Shown here piece after piece: positions 48,896 through 56,412 of a stretch of DNA of 56,412 nucleotides; position 1 is the stretch's first letter, and each line of letters opens with the position of its first letter. The notes below the pieces were generated by a model. It did no database searches and was not told where the DNA came from. It saw only the letters and a list, made by a program, of their open reading frames with translations. The position numbers were made by a program, and so were the translations under genes. Source of the stretch: Prochlorococcus sp. AG-402-M15 (GTDB lineage Bacteria > Cyanobacteriota > Cyanobacteriia > PCC-6307 > Cyanobiaceae); assembly GCA_003216615.1 (NCBI GenBank), contig QCIP01000012.1:1-56412 (forward strand), read 5' to 3'.

Positions 48896-49114
48896 TTAAT
48901 CAGAAGTTGTTTGAGAAGTAGATTGACTCTTACTAAGAGTAAGTAATTGAGCAATTTGTTTTTTGATGATTTTAAATTTATGTGTTTCATTGAGCTGTCT
49001 AGTAGCTTGCTTGAATCTCACATCAAAAAGATCTTTTCGTAATTGGTCAATCTTTTCAGTAATTTGATCAGAATTTAATTTCTTAAATTCTTTAAGAGAC
49101 TCTGAGTTTTTCAT
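48896..49114 (-). CDS. rpmC: 50S ribosomal protein L29
   Basis: A 72-residue L29 near the polypeptide exit tunnel ([54 protein letters not shown]). It overlaps the rplP stop by 4 nt (ATGA) and is preceded by a GGAGGT Shine-Dalgarno. Confidence 0.97.
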   Translation of the reverse strand: MKNSESLKEFKKLNSDQITEKIDQLRKDLFDVRFKQATRQLNETHKFKIIKKQIAQLLTLSKSQSTSQTTSD

Positions 49115-49593
49115 TTTTTAACCTCCTCTTGAGATTTTTTACTATTTTTTGTATTTTCTTGGGAGGAATCTTCTAGATTTTTATCAATGGAGATAAATTT
49201 AGTTTTTACAGGAAGTTTGTATTGAGCCAGACGCATAGCTTCCTTTGCAATTTCCTCAGTGATATCCTCACCACCCATTTCAAAAAGTATTCTTCCAGGT
49301 TTTACAACTGCAACCCAAAACTCTGGATTACCTTTACCAGAACCCATTCTAGTTTCGGCAGGTCTCATGGTTACAGGTTTATCAGGAAATATTCTTATCC
49401 AGATTTGGCCTCCACGTTTGATATATCTTGTCATAGCCCTTCTACTTGCCTCAATCTGACGTGCAGTAACCCATCCACAGTCTTGAGCTTGGAGAGCAAA
49501 TTGACCAAAAGCAATAGTATTGCCTTTAGAAGCTACCCCCCTCATTCTGCCTCTATGTTGTTTACGGAATTTAGTACGTTTTGGACTAAGCAT
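49111..49593 (-). CDS. rplP: 50S ribosomal protein L16
   Basis: A 160-residue L16 ([108 protein letters not shown]-type, given in pieces). The C-terminal ~20 residues are a Lys/Ser/Glu-rich tail beyond the usual end. It lies 11 bp after rpsC and has an AGGAGGT Shine-Dalgarno. Confidence 0.98.
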   Translation of the reverse strand: MLSPKRTKFRKQHRGRMRGVASKGNTIAFGQFALQAQDCGWVTARQIEASRRAMTRYIKRGGQIWIRIFPDKPVTMRPAETRMGSGKGNPEFWVAVVKPGRILFEMGGEDITEEIAKEAMRLAQYKLPVKTKFISIDKNLEDSSQENTKNSKKSQEEVKK

Positions 49594-49604
49594 TTTTATA
49601 CCTC

Positions 49605-50336
49605 CTATGAATTCTCATTTGAACGATCCTCAAATTGTTGAGGTCTTCTACCAGCTTTCCTCTTAGGGCTCGCACCCACAGGGATAGTTTGTTCTTCTTT
49701 AGGAAGAACTTCACCTTTGAAAACCCAAACTTTAATTCCAAGAACACCATAAGTTGTATTAGCTTCACGTGTTGCATAGTCAATTTCAGCTCTCAAAGTA
49801 TGTAAAGGTACTCTACCTTCTCTAGTCCATTCTGTTCTAGCTATTTCAGCACCATTTAACCTTCCCCCTACTTGAATTTTAAGACCTAAGACTCCAGCCC
49901 TTTGAGCCCTTTGTAAGGCCATTCTAATAGTTCTTCTAAAGGCGACTCTTTTTTCTAGTTGTTGGGCAATATATTCTGCTAGTAAAAAAGCATCGGCGTC
50001 TACGCGTTCAACTTCAACAACATTTATTCTGACTTGCCTTGTCCTATCCCCTATAGTTTTTTGAATTCCAGATCTTAATTCTTCAATACCACTTCCTTGT
50101 CTTCCCACAATCACACCTGGTCTTGCTGTTTTTAATTCAAGTTCAAGTTGATCTGCTTTTCGAGCTATTAGTACATCGCTAATTCCTGCTGCACCATATT
50201 TTTTCTGAATGAAAGTACGAATTTTAAAATCTTCTTGGAGAAGAATTGGATATGTTTTAGAAGTAGCAAACCATTTGGAGCGATGTTCTTGCGTAATACC
50301 TAATCTTAGTCCAGAAGGATGTATTTTATGTCCCAT
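49605..50336 (-). CDS. rpsC: 30S ribosomal protein S3
   Basis: A 243-residue S3 at the mRNA entry channel ([26 protein letters not shown] domain [30 protein letters not shown]). The C-terminal tail is basic ([25 protein letters not shown]). The start overlaps the rplV stop by 1 nt and has a GGAGGT Shine-Dalgarno. Confidence 0.99.
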   Translation of the reverse strand: MGHKIHPSGLRLGITQEHRSKWFATSKTYPILLQEDFKIRTFIQKKYGAAGISDVLIARKADQLELELKTARPGVIVGRQGSGIEELRSGIQKTIGDRTRQVRINVVEVERVDADAFLLAEYIAQQLEKRVAFRRTIRMALQRAQRAGVLGLKIQVGGRLNGAEIARTEWTREGRVPLHTLRAEIDYATREANTTYGVLGIKVWVFKGEVLPKEEQTIPVGASPKRKAGRRPQQFEDRSNENS

Positions 50337-50722
50337 TAGTTTTGTACCTCCGCATTAGTTTGAGTAGGAGCAGATTCAACAGAAATACTAATATGGCAAG
50401 TCTGTTTTTTGATAGAAAAAGCTCTACCTTGAGCTCTTGGTCTATACCTTTTCATTACAGGACCACTATTAGCCCATGCAGAGGAAATAACTAAGGTAGA
50501 TGGATCCATTCCAAGATTATGCTCTGCATTAGCAACTGCAGATCTTAGAACTTTAGTAATTGGATCAGTAGATCTGTAAGGCATAAATTCCAACATGATT
50601 AATGCATCTCTATATGTCCGACCACGTATCTGATCCAAAACTCTTCTGACTTTAGAAGCTGATCCGCGAACATAGTTTCCATGAGCAATCGCTGTCTTTG
50701 ATGTTTCAGGCATTTTTGTCAT
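50336..50722 (-). CDS. rplV: 50S ribosomal protein L22
   Basis: A 128-residue L22 lining the exit tunnel ([77 protein letters not shown]). It overlaps the rpsS stop by 4 nt and has an AAAGGAG Shine-Dalgarno. The N-terminus carries a few extra residues before the core. Confidence 0.98.
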   Translation of the reverse strand: MTKMPETSKTAIAHGNYVRGSASKVRRVLDQIRGRTYRDALIMLEFMPYRSTDPITKVLRSAVANAEHNLGMDPSTLVISSAWANSGPVMKRYRPRAQGRAFSIKKQTCHISISVESAPTQTNAEVQN

Positions 50723-50997
50723 GATTTTGCTCCTTTCTTATCTCTTATATGACCACGGTAAGTGCGTGTAGGAGCAAATTCTCCTAGTTTATGACCGATC
50801 ATTTGTTCGGTTATAAATACAGGAATATGAGTCTTGCCATTATGTACCGCGATGGTGTGGCCAATCATTACAGGTAAAATCGTAGAGGCTCTAGACCAAG
50901 TTTTAATAACAGACTTGTCGTTATCAGTATTTTGTTTTTCTACCTTTTTTAGCAAGCTATCTGCTATAAAAGGTCCTTTTTTTAGTGAACGTCCCAT
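50719..50997 (-). CDS. rpsS: 30S ribosomal protein S19
   Basis: A 92-residue S19 ([68 protein letters not shown]). It lies 37 bp after rplB without a visible Shine-Dalgarno. Confidence 0.99.
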   Translation of the reverse strand: MGRSLKKGPFIADSLLKKVEKQNTDNDKSVIKTWSRASTILPVMIGHTIAVHNGKTHIPVFITEQMIGHKLGEFAPTRTYRGHIRDKKGAKS

Positions 50998-51034
50998 GTT
51001 TATAAAATAGAAATTAAAGTAATAAATGAAGTAA

Positions 51035-51898
51035 TCAAGAGTCTCTTCCTCCTCTACTCCTCTTAGAAACGCGACGTCGTCTTCGAACTACTAATTTATT
51101 ACTTGGTTTGTTCTTTTTACGTGTCTTTAATCCAAGAGCTGGTTTACCCCATGGAGTAACTGGGCCTGCTCTACCAATTGGTGCTTTTCCCTCTCCTCCT
51201 CCATGTGGATGATCACATGGGTTCATTACACTGCCTCTTACTTGTGGCCTTCTTCCAAGCCATCTTCTTCTTCCTGCTTTACCTAAGCTAGTATTTCTTA
51301 TTTCAGAATTACCAACTTCGCCTAGAGTTGCATAGCATTCTTTTCTTACAAGTCTTACCTCAGTAGATGGTAGTTTTAAAGCAACATAATCTCCCTCTTT
51401 TGCCATAACTTGAGCACTAGATCCTGCGGATCTAACCATCTGAGCACCTCTACCTGCATATAACTCAACACAATGAACACTAGATCCTAATGGCATAACA
51501 GAAAGTGGCATTGCATTTCCATCTTCAATTGGAACACTTTCTCCAGATATGACATTTTGTCCGACTTTTACTCCAGCTGGAGCAATAATATATCTTTTCT
51601 CCCCATCTTCGTAGAATAAAAGTGCTAGCCTTGCATTCCTATGAGGATCGTAGTGGATAGCTGCAACTTTAGCGTTAATGTTTCTTTTATCTCTTCTAAA
51701 GTCGACTAATCTATATTGCCTTTTATGACCACCTCCACGATGACGACAGGTAATAACTCCACGATTATTTCTGCCTTTAACTCTATGTTTTGAAACTATT
51801 AGTGATCTTTCAGGTTTTGCACTTGTTACTTCACTAAAGTCAGTAACTACTCTCTGCCTAGTGCCAGGTGTATAAGGTTTAAATTTACGGATTGCCAT
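51035..51898 (-). CDS. rplB: 50S ribosomal protein L2
   Basis: A 287-residue L2 required for subunit joining and peptidyl-transferase assembly ([57 protein letters not shown]). The conserved His of the PHGGGEG loop is present. It lies 12 bp after rplW with an AAGGAG Shine-Dalgarno. Confidence 0.99.
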   Translation of the reverse strand: MAIRKFKPYTPGTRQRVVTDFSEVTSAKPERSLIVSKHRVKGRNNRGVITCRHRGGGHKRQYRLVDFRRDKRNINAKVAAIHYDPHRNARLALLFYEDGEKRYIIAPAGVKVGQNVISGESVPIEDGNAMPLSVMPLGSSVHCVELYAGRGAQMVRSAGSSAQVMAKEGDYVALKLPSTEVRLVRKECYATLGEVGNSEIRNTSLGKAGRRRWLGRRPQVRGSVMNPCDHPHGGGEGKAPIGRAGPVTPWGKPALGLKTRKKNKPSNKLVVRRRRRVSKRSRGGRDS

Positions 51899-51910
51899 GA
51901 TTAAAACTCC

Positions 51911-52213
51911 TTAAGATTCTGGAAATAGTTGGATTTTGTCTCCTTCAGCAAGACGTACAATTGCCTTCTTTACCTGAGAACGTTTACCGGAAAATTTCCC
52001 GACTCTTCTTGTTCTCCTAGGAGGATTCATAGTGTTAACTCCTATGACTTTAACACTGAACAAGGCTTCTATAGCTGCCTTTATTTGTGGCTTTGCCGCT
52101 CTATGATCTACTTCAAAAGTATATTGGTTAAGATCTAGTGCGTTTGTAGCTTTCTCAGTAATAACCGGCTTTCTTATTACATCGGCTAAACGAGAATCGA
52201 ATAATTTACTCAT
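51911..52213 (-). CDS. rplW: 50S ribosomal protein L23
   Basis: A 100-residue L23, docking site for trigger factor and SRP at the tunnel exit ([78 protein letters not shown]). It overlaps the rplD stop by 4 nt and has an AGGAGGT Shine-Dalgarno. Confidence 0.98.
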   Translation of the reverse strand: MSKLFDSRLADVIRKPVITEKATNALDLNQYTFEVDHRAAKPQIKAAIEALFSVKVIGVNTMNPPRRTRRVGKFSGKRSQVKKAIVRLAEGDKIQLFPES

Positions 52214-52842
52214 GATGCATAAACCTCCTGAATTTTATCTATCGCTGATTGACCTATTACCAATTTATTAGCATTGAGAATATCAAATACATTTAATTGA
52301 TCGGCGGCGATTAATTTTACTTTTTCAATATTATTGATGGATTTTTTTATAACATCGGAGGGTCTATCAAGAATAACCAAAACTTTTTCAGTTTTTTGTA
52401 TACCTAATCGAGCAAGGCCACTAATGATGTCACTTGTCTTAGGCTGCTTTAAAGTAGATCCAAAATCTTCAACAGCCTTCATATCAGATACTCTTGACAT
52501 AAGTGCTGTTCTAAGAGCTAATCTACGTTCTTTACGATTCATATCAAGATTGTAAGAACGTGGCTTAGGTCCAAAAATAATTCCGCCACCAGGTCTTAAG
52601 GGTGTCCTTATTGATCCTTGACGAGCTCTTCCTGTACCTTTCTGTTTGTATGGCTTTCTACCGCCCCCACGCACTTCAGATCTTGTCAAAGTTGATGCTG
52701 TCCCTTGTCTTTTATTTGCTAGCTGCCTAAGGACTGCTCTATGGATTAAGTCTGCAGAAGAAGTTTCTTTAGCAACTGCTAAATCAAGAGTAACTTTGCC
52801 GGATTTTTTACCATCCCACTTAATAGTTTCAAGTGTTGTCAT
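52210..52842 (-). CDS. rplD: 50S ribosomal protein L4
   Basis: A 210-residue L4 ([83 protein letters not shown]). L4 regulates the S10 operon in Escherichia coli. Its start overlaps the rplC stop by 4 nt and is preceded by AAGGAGGTGA, a near-complete complement of the 16S rRNA 3' end. Confidence 0.98.
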   Translation of the reverse strand: MTTLETIKWDGKKSGKVTLDLAVAKETSSADLIHRAVLRQLANKRQGTASTLTRSEVRGGGRKPYKQKGTGRARQGSIRTPLRPGGGIIFGPKPRSYNLDMNRKERRLALRTALMSRVSDMKAVEDFGSTLKQPKTSDIISGLARLGIQKTEKVLVILDRPSDVIKKSINNIEKVKLIAADQLNVFDILNANKLVIGQSAIDKIQEVYAS

Positions 52843-53492
52843 GATTTTTCACCTCCTTTTTTGCCTACAACATTGTTTGGCTTAATGTTTACAATTGAGC
52901 CGGGTTTACCTGGGACAGAACCCTTTACTACAAGCAAATTTTTCTGATCATCAATTTTTAGAACTAACAAACCTTTAGTAGTTATCTGTTTTCCTCCATA
53001 TCTTCCTGCCATTCTTTTCCCAGGATAAATTCTGCCTGGAGTTGTTCCTGCTCCAGTAGATCCAGGTGCTCTATGATTTTTTGAACCATGACTCATAGGA
53101 CCTCTGCTAAAACCATGTCTTTTCTGGTAACCAGCAAAACCTCTACCCATAGATTTGCCACTAATATCAACTTTCTGACCAACCTCAAAGTTTTTTACAG
53201 TTATTTGATTTCCGATTTCATAAGATGAAATTTCTTCAACCCTATATTCTTTCAAATGCTTTAAAAGTTCTTCACCTGATTTCAACAAATGTCCTTTTTC
53301 AGGTTTACTTATATGCTTCTCTTTGGACAAGCCATAACCTATCTGAACGGCACTATAACCATCCAAAGCGTTTGTTTTCAATTGAGTGACACGGCAAGGA
53401 CCAGCCTCAATAAGAGTAACTGGTACAGAATTACCTTTGTCGTCGAAAAGTTGGGACATGCCCAATTTCTTTCCTAAAATTCCTATAGACAT
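52839..53492 (-). CDS. rplC: 50S ribosomal protein L3
   Basis: A 217-residue L3 ([96 protein letters not shown]). It is the first gene of the long ribosomal block, because rpsJ has moved to the str operon. A possible leader of about 215 nt with several inverted repeats precedes it. Confidence 0.99.
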   Translation of the reverse strand: MSIGILGKKLGMSQLFDDKGNSVPVTLIEAGPCRVTQLKTNALDGYSAVQIGYGLSKEKHISKPEKGHLLKSGEELLKHLKEYRVEEISSYEIGNQITVKNFEVGQKVDISGKSMGRGFAGYQKRHGFSRGPMSHGSKNHRAPGSTGAGTTPGRIYPGKRMAGRYGGKQITTKGLLVLKIDDQKNLLVVKGSVPGKPGSIVNIKPNNVVGKKGGEKS

Positions 53493-53508
53493 AAGACTAA
53501 ATTATGCT

Positions 53509-53695
53509 AGCTCGTAATGATTTTTCAATTATCTAAACCCTTCAGTTATTGAGGTGAAGTTAATAAAAAAACAATTAATAAGGTTGAGACTTATCTAAAA
53601 ATATAGATAGTTTCTCCTGGGATAAACCCACCTGAATTTTTTAACGAAACGCTAAAAATGTGAAATTTTGCAGAGGCTCGGCTAGCTTGCGAGCT
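53509..53695 (-). promoter_or_regulatory. Candidate structured leader of the rplC operon
   Basis: Inverted repeats seen in the 279-bp gap: TATCTA/TAGATA (53592-53597, 53604-53609), TGGG/CCCA (53618-53621, 53627-53630) and GCTCG/CGAGC (53676-53680, 53690-53694). A possible long-range helix links AGCTCG at 53509-53514 with CGAGCT at 53690-53695, closing the region. Leaders of ribosomal operons are often autoregulatory. No match to the known L4 leader was recognised. Confidence 0.35.
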
Positions 53696-53711
53696 TAAAA
53701 ATCCACTGAGT

Positions 53712-53721
53712 TACAATTGTA
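53712..53721. promoter_or_regulatory. Self-complementary -10 element shared by rplC operon and ndhN
   Basis: The palindrome TACAATTGTA contains TACAAT on both strands (plus 53712-53717, minus 53721-53716). It could serve as the -10 box in both directions. Predicted starts would be near 53724 for ndhN (leader about 48 nt) and near 53709 for rplC (leader about 217 nt). There is no -35 on either side. Confidence 0.4.
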
Positions 53722-53771
53722 CATCATCAGGTACCATAAAATAAAATAAAATAGAATTAAAAGAAATTTTT

Positions 53772-54248
53772 ATGCCATTACTTCTCACAGGGAAAAAGTT
53801 TCATATCGATTTAAAAACTAACAAATGTCTTGCAATCTTTGCTCCTCTTGAAGGTGGTTATGAAACTCGTCTTTTGAGGAGAATGAGGGCCAAGGGCTTT
53901 AAAACTTTTATAACCTCAGCAAGAGGGCTTGGAGATCCTGAAGTCTTCTTGCTCAAATTGCATGGCGTTAGACCACCTCATCTTGGTCATCAAAGCGTAG
54001 GAAGAAATGGAGCACTCGGGGAAGTTCAACAAGTAATCCCACAGGCTTCTGAGTTATTTAATGAAAATGATAAAAATAAATTACTTTGGTTATTAGAAGG
54101 TCAAGTATTGTCTCAATCTGAATTAGAGAGTTTAATAGAGATTTGCACTAATGATAATAAACTAACAATAGTTGTTGAAATGGGGGGTTCAAGAAAACTT
54201 GAATGGAAGCCATTAAGTAATTATATTTTGGATGAATTTGAAAGTTAA
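53772..54248 (+). CDS. ndhN: NAD(P)H-quinone oxidoreductase subunit N
   Basis: A 158-residue NdhN, a peripheral subunit specific to cyanobacterial and chloroplast NDH-1, which works in cyclic electron flow and respiration at the thylakoid. Family stretches are [80 protein letters not shown] and [15 protein letters not shown]. The gene is divergent from the ribosomal block and followed 5 bp later by ldpA, so the two are probably cotranscribed. Confidence 0.96.
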   Translation: MPLLLTGKKFHIDLKTNKCLAIFAPLEGGYETRLLRRMRAKGFKTFITSARGLGDPEVFLLKLHGVRPPHLGHQSVGRNGALGEVQQVIPQASELFNENDKNKLLWLLEGQVLSQSELESLIEICTNDNKLTIVVEMGGSRKLEWKPLSNYILDEFES

Positions 54249-54253
54249 ATTGT

Positions 54254-55261
54254 TTGATTAAAACCAAGAATAAAAAAGATAAATGGATTAAGTTAATTTG
54301 TGGTGCAAGTAATGAAGATATTGTTGCCATAGAAGATTTATGTGCAATTTATACTGCGGCTGGTGTCGACTACATAGATGTTGCCGCAGAAGAATCTATA
54401 GTTAATGCAGCAAAAAAAGGAATCGAGTGGGCAAAAAAAGTCTTTAAAAACTCTCCTGGATTAATGATAAGCATTAGTGATGGTAATGATATCCACTTTC
54501 GTAAAGCAAAATTTAATCCATTAAAATGTCCCCCTAATTGTCCAAGACCGTGCGAAAAAGTATGCCCCACCTTTGCAATTGATAATTCTGGGATAAAAAA
54601 GAGTAAATGTTATGGATGTGGAAGATGTTTAAATAGCTGTCCCCTAAATCTAATTAGTGAATATGAATATAATTTGTCAAAAGATGATTTAGCATCAACA
54701 CTTCAAAAAATAAAGCCTAATGCAGTAGAAATTCATACAGAAATCAATCGCCTAGATTCTTTCACAAAAGTTGTAAATATCCTTAAAAGTTCTGGAACGA
54801 AATTAGACAAGATATCTATCAGTTGTGGATTAAATCAATCTTTTAAAAAATCACAAGAGCCGGAAGATCTTTTGAAAGCTCTTTGGGAAAGATATGAAAT
54901 TCTTAAAAAACTTGATATCCCCCTTATTTGGCAGCTAGATGGAAGGCCAATGTCTGGAGATCTTGCTCCTGCAACAAGTAGAGATGCTGTTAAGTTGTTT
55001 GAAAAAATCGGTTTAGATCTTCCACCAGGATTAATTCAATTGGCAGGAGGAACAAATGAAAAAACTCATGAATTTTTGAATTCAAACAATCTTCCAGACG
55101 GAATAGCATTTGGAAGTGCTGCAAGAAAAATTATGCAGCCCCTTATTGAATTTGCTCACAAAAATAACAAAAAACTCTATGAGTATCCTGAAAGAATGGC
55201 TTTAGCGATTAAAAAAGCTCAAAAATTTCTAGAGCCATGGAAATCAAGCTCATTCAAATAA
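54254..55261 (+). CDS. ldpA: LdpA-like iron-sulfur protein (light-dependent period)
   Basis: A 335-residue protein matching LdpA, a redox-sensing input factor of the Synechococcus circadian clock. Cys clusters CPPNCPRPCEKVCPTFAI and KCYGCGRCLNSCP provide ligands for two 4Fe-4S clusters. The C-terminal half is a TIM-barrel-like region (LIWQLDGRPMSGDLAPATSRDAVKLFEKIGLDLPPGLIQLAGGTNEKTHEFL). The start is TTG at 54254; an in-frame stop at 54239 excludes upstream starts and KWIKLICGASNEDI is the family N-terminal core. Whether it serves timing here or general redox sensing is unknown. Confidence 0.85.
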   Translation: MIKTKNKKDKWIKLICGASNEDIVAIEDLCAIYTAAGVDYIDVAAEESIVNAAKKGIEWAKKVFKNSPGLMISISDGNDIHFRKAKFNPLKCPPNCPRPCEKVCPTFAIDNSGIKKSKCYGCGRCLNSCPLNLISEYEYNLSKDDLASTLQKIKPNAVEIHTEINRLDSFTKVVNILKSSGTKLDKISISCGLNQSFKKSQEPEDLLKALWERYEILKKLDIPLIWQLDGRPMSGDLAPATSRDAVKLFEKIGLDLPPGLIQLAGGTNEKTHEFLNSNNLPDGIAFGSAARKIMQPLIEFAHKNNKKLYEYPERMALAIKKAQKFLEPWKSSSFK

Positions 55262-55357
55262 TATTTTTATTTTTCAAAAACCTTCGAATTGTTTATAAAA
55301 ACTTTGTATTTTTTTTGATAGAAAAAAATCTTTTCATGTATTAAAATAAAAACTCAA

Positions 55358-55429
55358 TGGGCCGTCGCCAAGTGGTAAGGCATCGGGTTTTGGTCTCGAC
55401 ATTCCTAGGTTCGAATCCTAGCGGCCCAG
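55358..55429 (+). tRNA. tRNA-Gln (anticodon TTG)
   Basis: A 72-nt cloverleaf: acceptor TGGGCCG with CGGCCCA, discriminator G. The anticodon stem TCGGG/CTCGA encloses loop TTTTGGT, giving anticodon TTG (codon CAA). The T-arm is AGGTTCGAATCCT. No CCA is encoded. It is followed after only 13 nt by a HAD hydrolase start codon on the same strand. Confidence 0.96.
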
Positions 55430-55442
55430 TCCTAATATTCAA

Positions 55443-56222
55443 TTGGTGTCTTCTCAAAAAATATTTCTATTTGATTTCGATGGAGTAATAGTCGATGGAA
55501 TGCAAGAATATTGGCATAGTTCCTTACTGGCCTGTGAAAGATATTTAAATTCACCCTACATCTCTGTTGATCAAAAACTTTATAAAAAGGTACCAAATTC
55601 ATTCAAAGAAATTAGGCCTTGGGTTAAATATGGTTGGGAAATGATCCTAATTGTTCACGAAATTATAAGAACAGAAAATCCATTAAAAAATCATACTAAA
55701 GAGGATTTCATTAACAACTATCATCAAAATTGCCAGAGAATATTAAATGAGAATTCCTGGATTGCCGAAGATTTACAAAAAATATTAGATAAGTCTCGCA
55801 AGTACCAAATTGATAAAGATTTTAAATCGTGGGTAAATTTACATAATCCATTTTTTGAAATTATAAATTTAATGAAAGAATTAAGGAAAAGAGAAATAAA
55901 AACAGGAGTTATAACAACAAAAGGTAAAATATTTGTAGAAAAAATTCTTAAACAATTAAATATTTTTCCAGAATTTGTTTTTGGTTATGAATCCGGAACA
56001 AAAATCAAAATAGCTGAAAAGCTTTCACAAACTTATGAAATTTTAGGTTTTATAGAAGATAGAAAAAAAACTCTAATCGATATTAAACAAAATTCAGAAA
56101 CTTCTCACATTCCATGCTTCCTAGCTGATTGGGGATATTTGAAAGGATCAGATAGATATAATTTAAGTAATGAAATCAAATTATTAAAATTAGGCAACCT
56201 TGAGGAATTAGTTGCAATTTAA
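55443..56222 (+). CDS. HAD-superfamily hydrolase
   Basis: A 259-residue HAD-like protein. Motif I is FDFDGVIVDG, a helical cap domain follows (residues ~20-135), motif II is GVITTKGK and the motif IV-like segment is GFIEDRKKTLIDI. The substrate is unknown. The start is either TTG 55443 or GTG 55446 (MVSSQKIFLFDFDG); there is no ATG near. The start lies 13 nt after tRNA-Gln with no Shine-Dalgarno. Unless a promoter lies within the tRNA, the mRNA would be released by 3' processing of a tRNA-mRNA precursor. Confidence 0.83.
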   Translation: MVSSQKIFLFDFDGVIVDGMQEYWHSSLLACERYLNSPYISVDQKLYKKVPNSFKEIRPWVKYGWEMILIVHEIIRTENPLKNHTKEDFINNYHQNCQRILNENSWIAEDLQKILDKSRKYQIDKDFKSWVNLHNPFFEIINLMKELRKREIKTGVITTKGKIFVEKILKQLNIFPEFVFGYESGTKIKIAEKLSQTYEILGFIEDRKKTLIDIKQNSETSHIPCFLADWGYLKGSDRYNLSNEIKLLKLGNLEELVAI

Positions 56223-56236
56223 AGATAATCAGCTAG

Positions 56237-56250
56237 AGTACAGATGTACT
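56237..56250. promoter_or_regulatory. LexA-type SOS box upstream of recA
   Basis: AGTACAGATGTACT fits the cyanobacterial LexA consensus AGTAC(A/T)N(A/T)TGTACT at every position. It abuts a -10-like TATAGT (56250-56255), so a bound repressor would block the promoter. It lies 85 bp upstream of the recA ATG. Confidence 0.85.
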
Positions 56251-56255
56251 ATAGT
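56250..56255 (+). promoter_or_regulatory. Candidate -10 box for recA
   Basis: TATAGT shares its first base with the end of the LexA box. It predicts transcription from about 56262 and a leader of about 73 nt. Confidence 0.5.
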
Positions 56256-56334
56256 TTGTATTTATGAAGTTTGGTTTAAATAAAAATTTCCAAATTTAGA
56301 ATAATTACAAGAACTTTAACCGATAAATAAAACA

Positions 56335-56412
56335 ATGAGCCTTGAAGAAAAGAAAAAAACTGAATCAAAAGAAAAAGACAAGGCATTAAGTCTTGTCTTA
56401 GGTCAAATAGAA
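56335..56412 (+). CDS. recA: Recombinase RecA (3' end outside window)
   Basis: The first 26 codons are present: MSLEEKKKTESKEKDKALSL followed by VLGQIE, the N-terminal helix that leads into the RecA core (usually ERNFGKGSIMRLG). RecA forms filaments on single-stranded DNA, drives strand exchange and triggers LexA self-cleavage. The upstream perfect LexA box supports the identification and SOS regulation. No Shine-Dalgarno is evident. Confidence 0.93.
   Translation, partial: MSLEEKKKTESKEKDKALSLVLGQIE

Noticed and set aside
49222-49641. 139-codon plus-strand frame opposite rplP
   Set aside because: Shadow of the rplP and rpsC coding strand; no support for expression.
1-56412. CRISPR array, prophage or insertion sequence
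   Set aside because: No regularly spaced repeats, phage structural genes or transposases were seen anywhere in the window.

Overview
The window is AT-rich, very densely packed cyanobacterial DNA. PsaA, PsaB, PsaL, PsaI, NdhN, ferredoxin-dependent glutamate synthase, LdpA and an MPBQ/MSBQ methyltransferase all point to an oxygenic phototroph. The low G+C content, short intergenic gaps, short proteins and gene order fit a high-light-adapted Prochlorococcus. The strain cannot be resolved from sequence reading alone.

Layout. (1) 1-10.3 kb: the 3' part of infB, a small membrane protein, tRNA-Thr(CGT), a B12-binding-type radical SAM protein, clpS, dapL (LL-diaminopimelate aminotransferase), rne with a structured leader, rnhB overlapping the end of rne, a DUF1997-like protein and pheA. 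(2) 10.3-16.7 kb, minus strand: MPBQ/MSBQ methyltransferase and a LON-substrate-binding-domain protein downstream of the str operon rpsL-rpsG-fusA-tuf-rpsJ. (3) 16.8-27.7 kb: glsF, a YciI-like gene, lipA, then a small accessory stretch. That stretch holds a degenerate serine-recombinase homologue with a 70-residue acidic partner, and a divergent pair of putative cell-wall enzymes (beta-lactamase-fold and NlpC/P60). It is followed by psaI-psaL, a membrane-anchored hypothetical protein and a family 2 glycosyltransferase. (4) 27.8-37.4 kb: psaA-psaB with a strong terminator and a hairpin-rich leader, a CbiG-CobJ fusion, a HAD phosphatase, tRNA-Ser(GCT), alr and an HNH endonuclease. (5) 37.4-53.5 kb, minus strand: a near-continuous ribosomal block, rplC-D-W-B-rpsS-rplV-rpsC-rplP-rpmC-rpsQ-rplN-X-E-rpsH-rplF-R-rpsE-rplO-secY-adk-rpmJ-rpsM-rpsK-rpoA-rplQ-truA-rplM-rpsI-rpmE-prfA. 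(6) 53.7-56.4 kb: ndhN, ldpA, tRNA-Gln(TTG), a HAD hydrolase and the first 26 codons of recA behind a LexA-type box.

Most of the window is core housekeeping: translation, photosystem I, nitrogen assimilation, lysine and cell-wall precursors, and cofactor synthesis. The less ordinary signals are the following. The RNase E C-terminal tail that resembles the PNPase-recruiting peptide is encoded inside the rne/rnhB overlap. Competing hairpins sit in the rne leader. Twin stem-loops of identical geometry sit in the psaA leader. A self-complementary -10 element lies between rplC and ndhN. The serine-recombinase homologue has conservative substitutions at positions expected to be catalytic. Strong Shine-Dalgarno sequences are concentrated at overlapping gene junctions. 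TTG starts are frequent. Assignments come from reading motifs and recalled family sequences. No database search was run.
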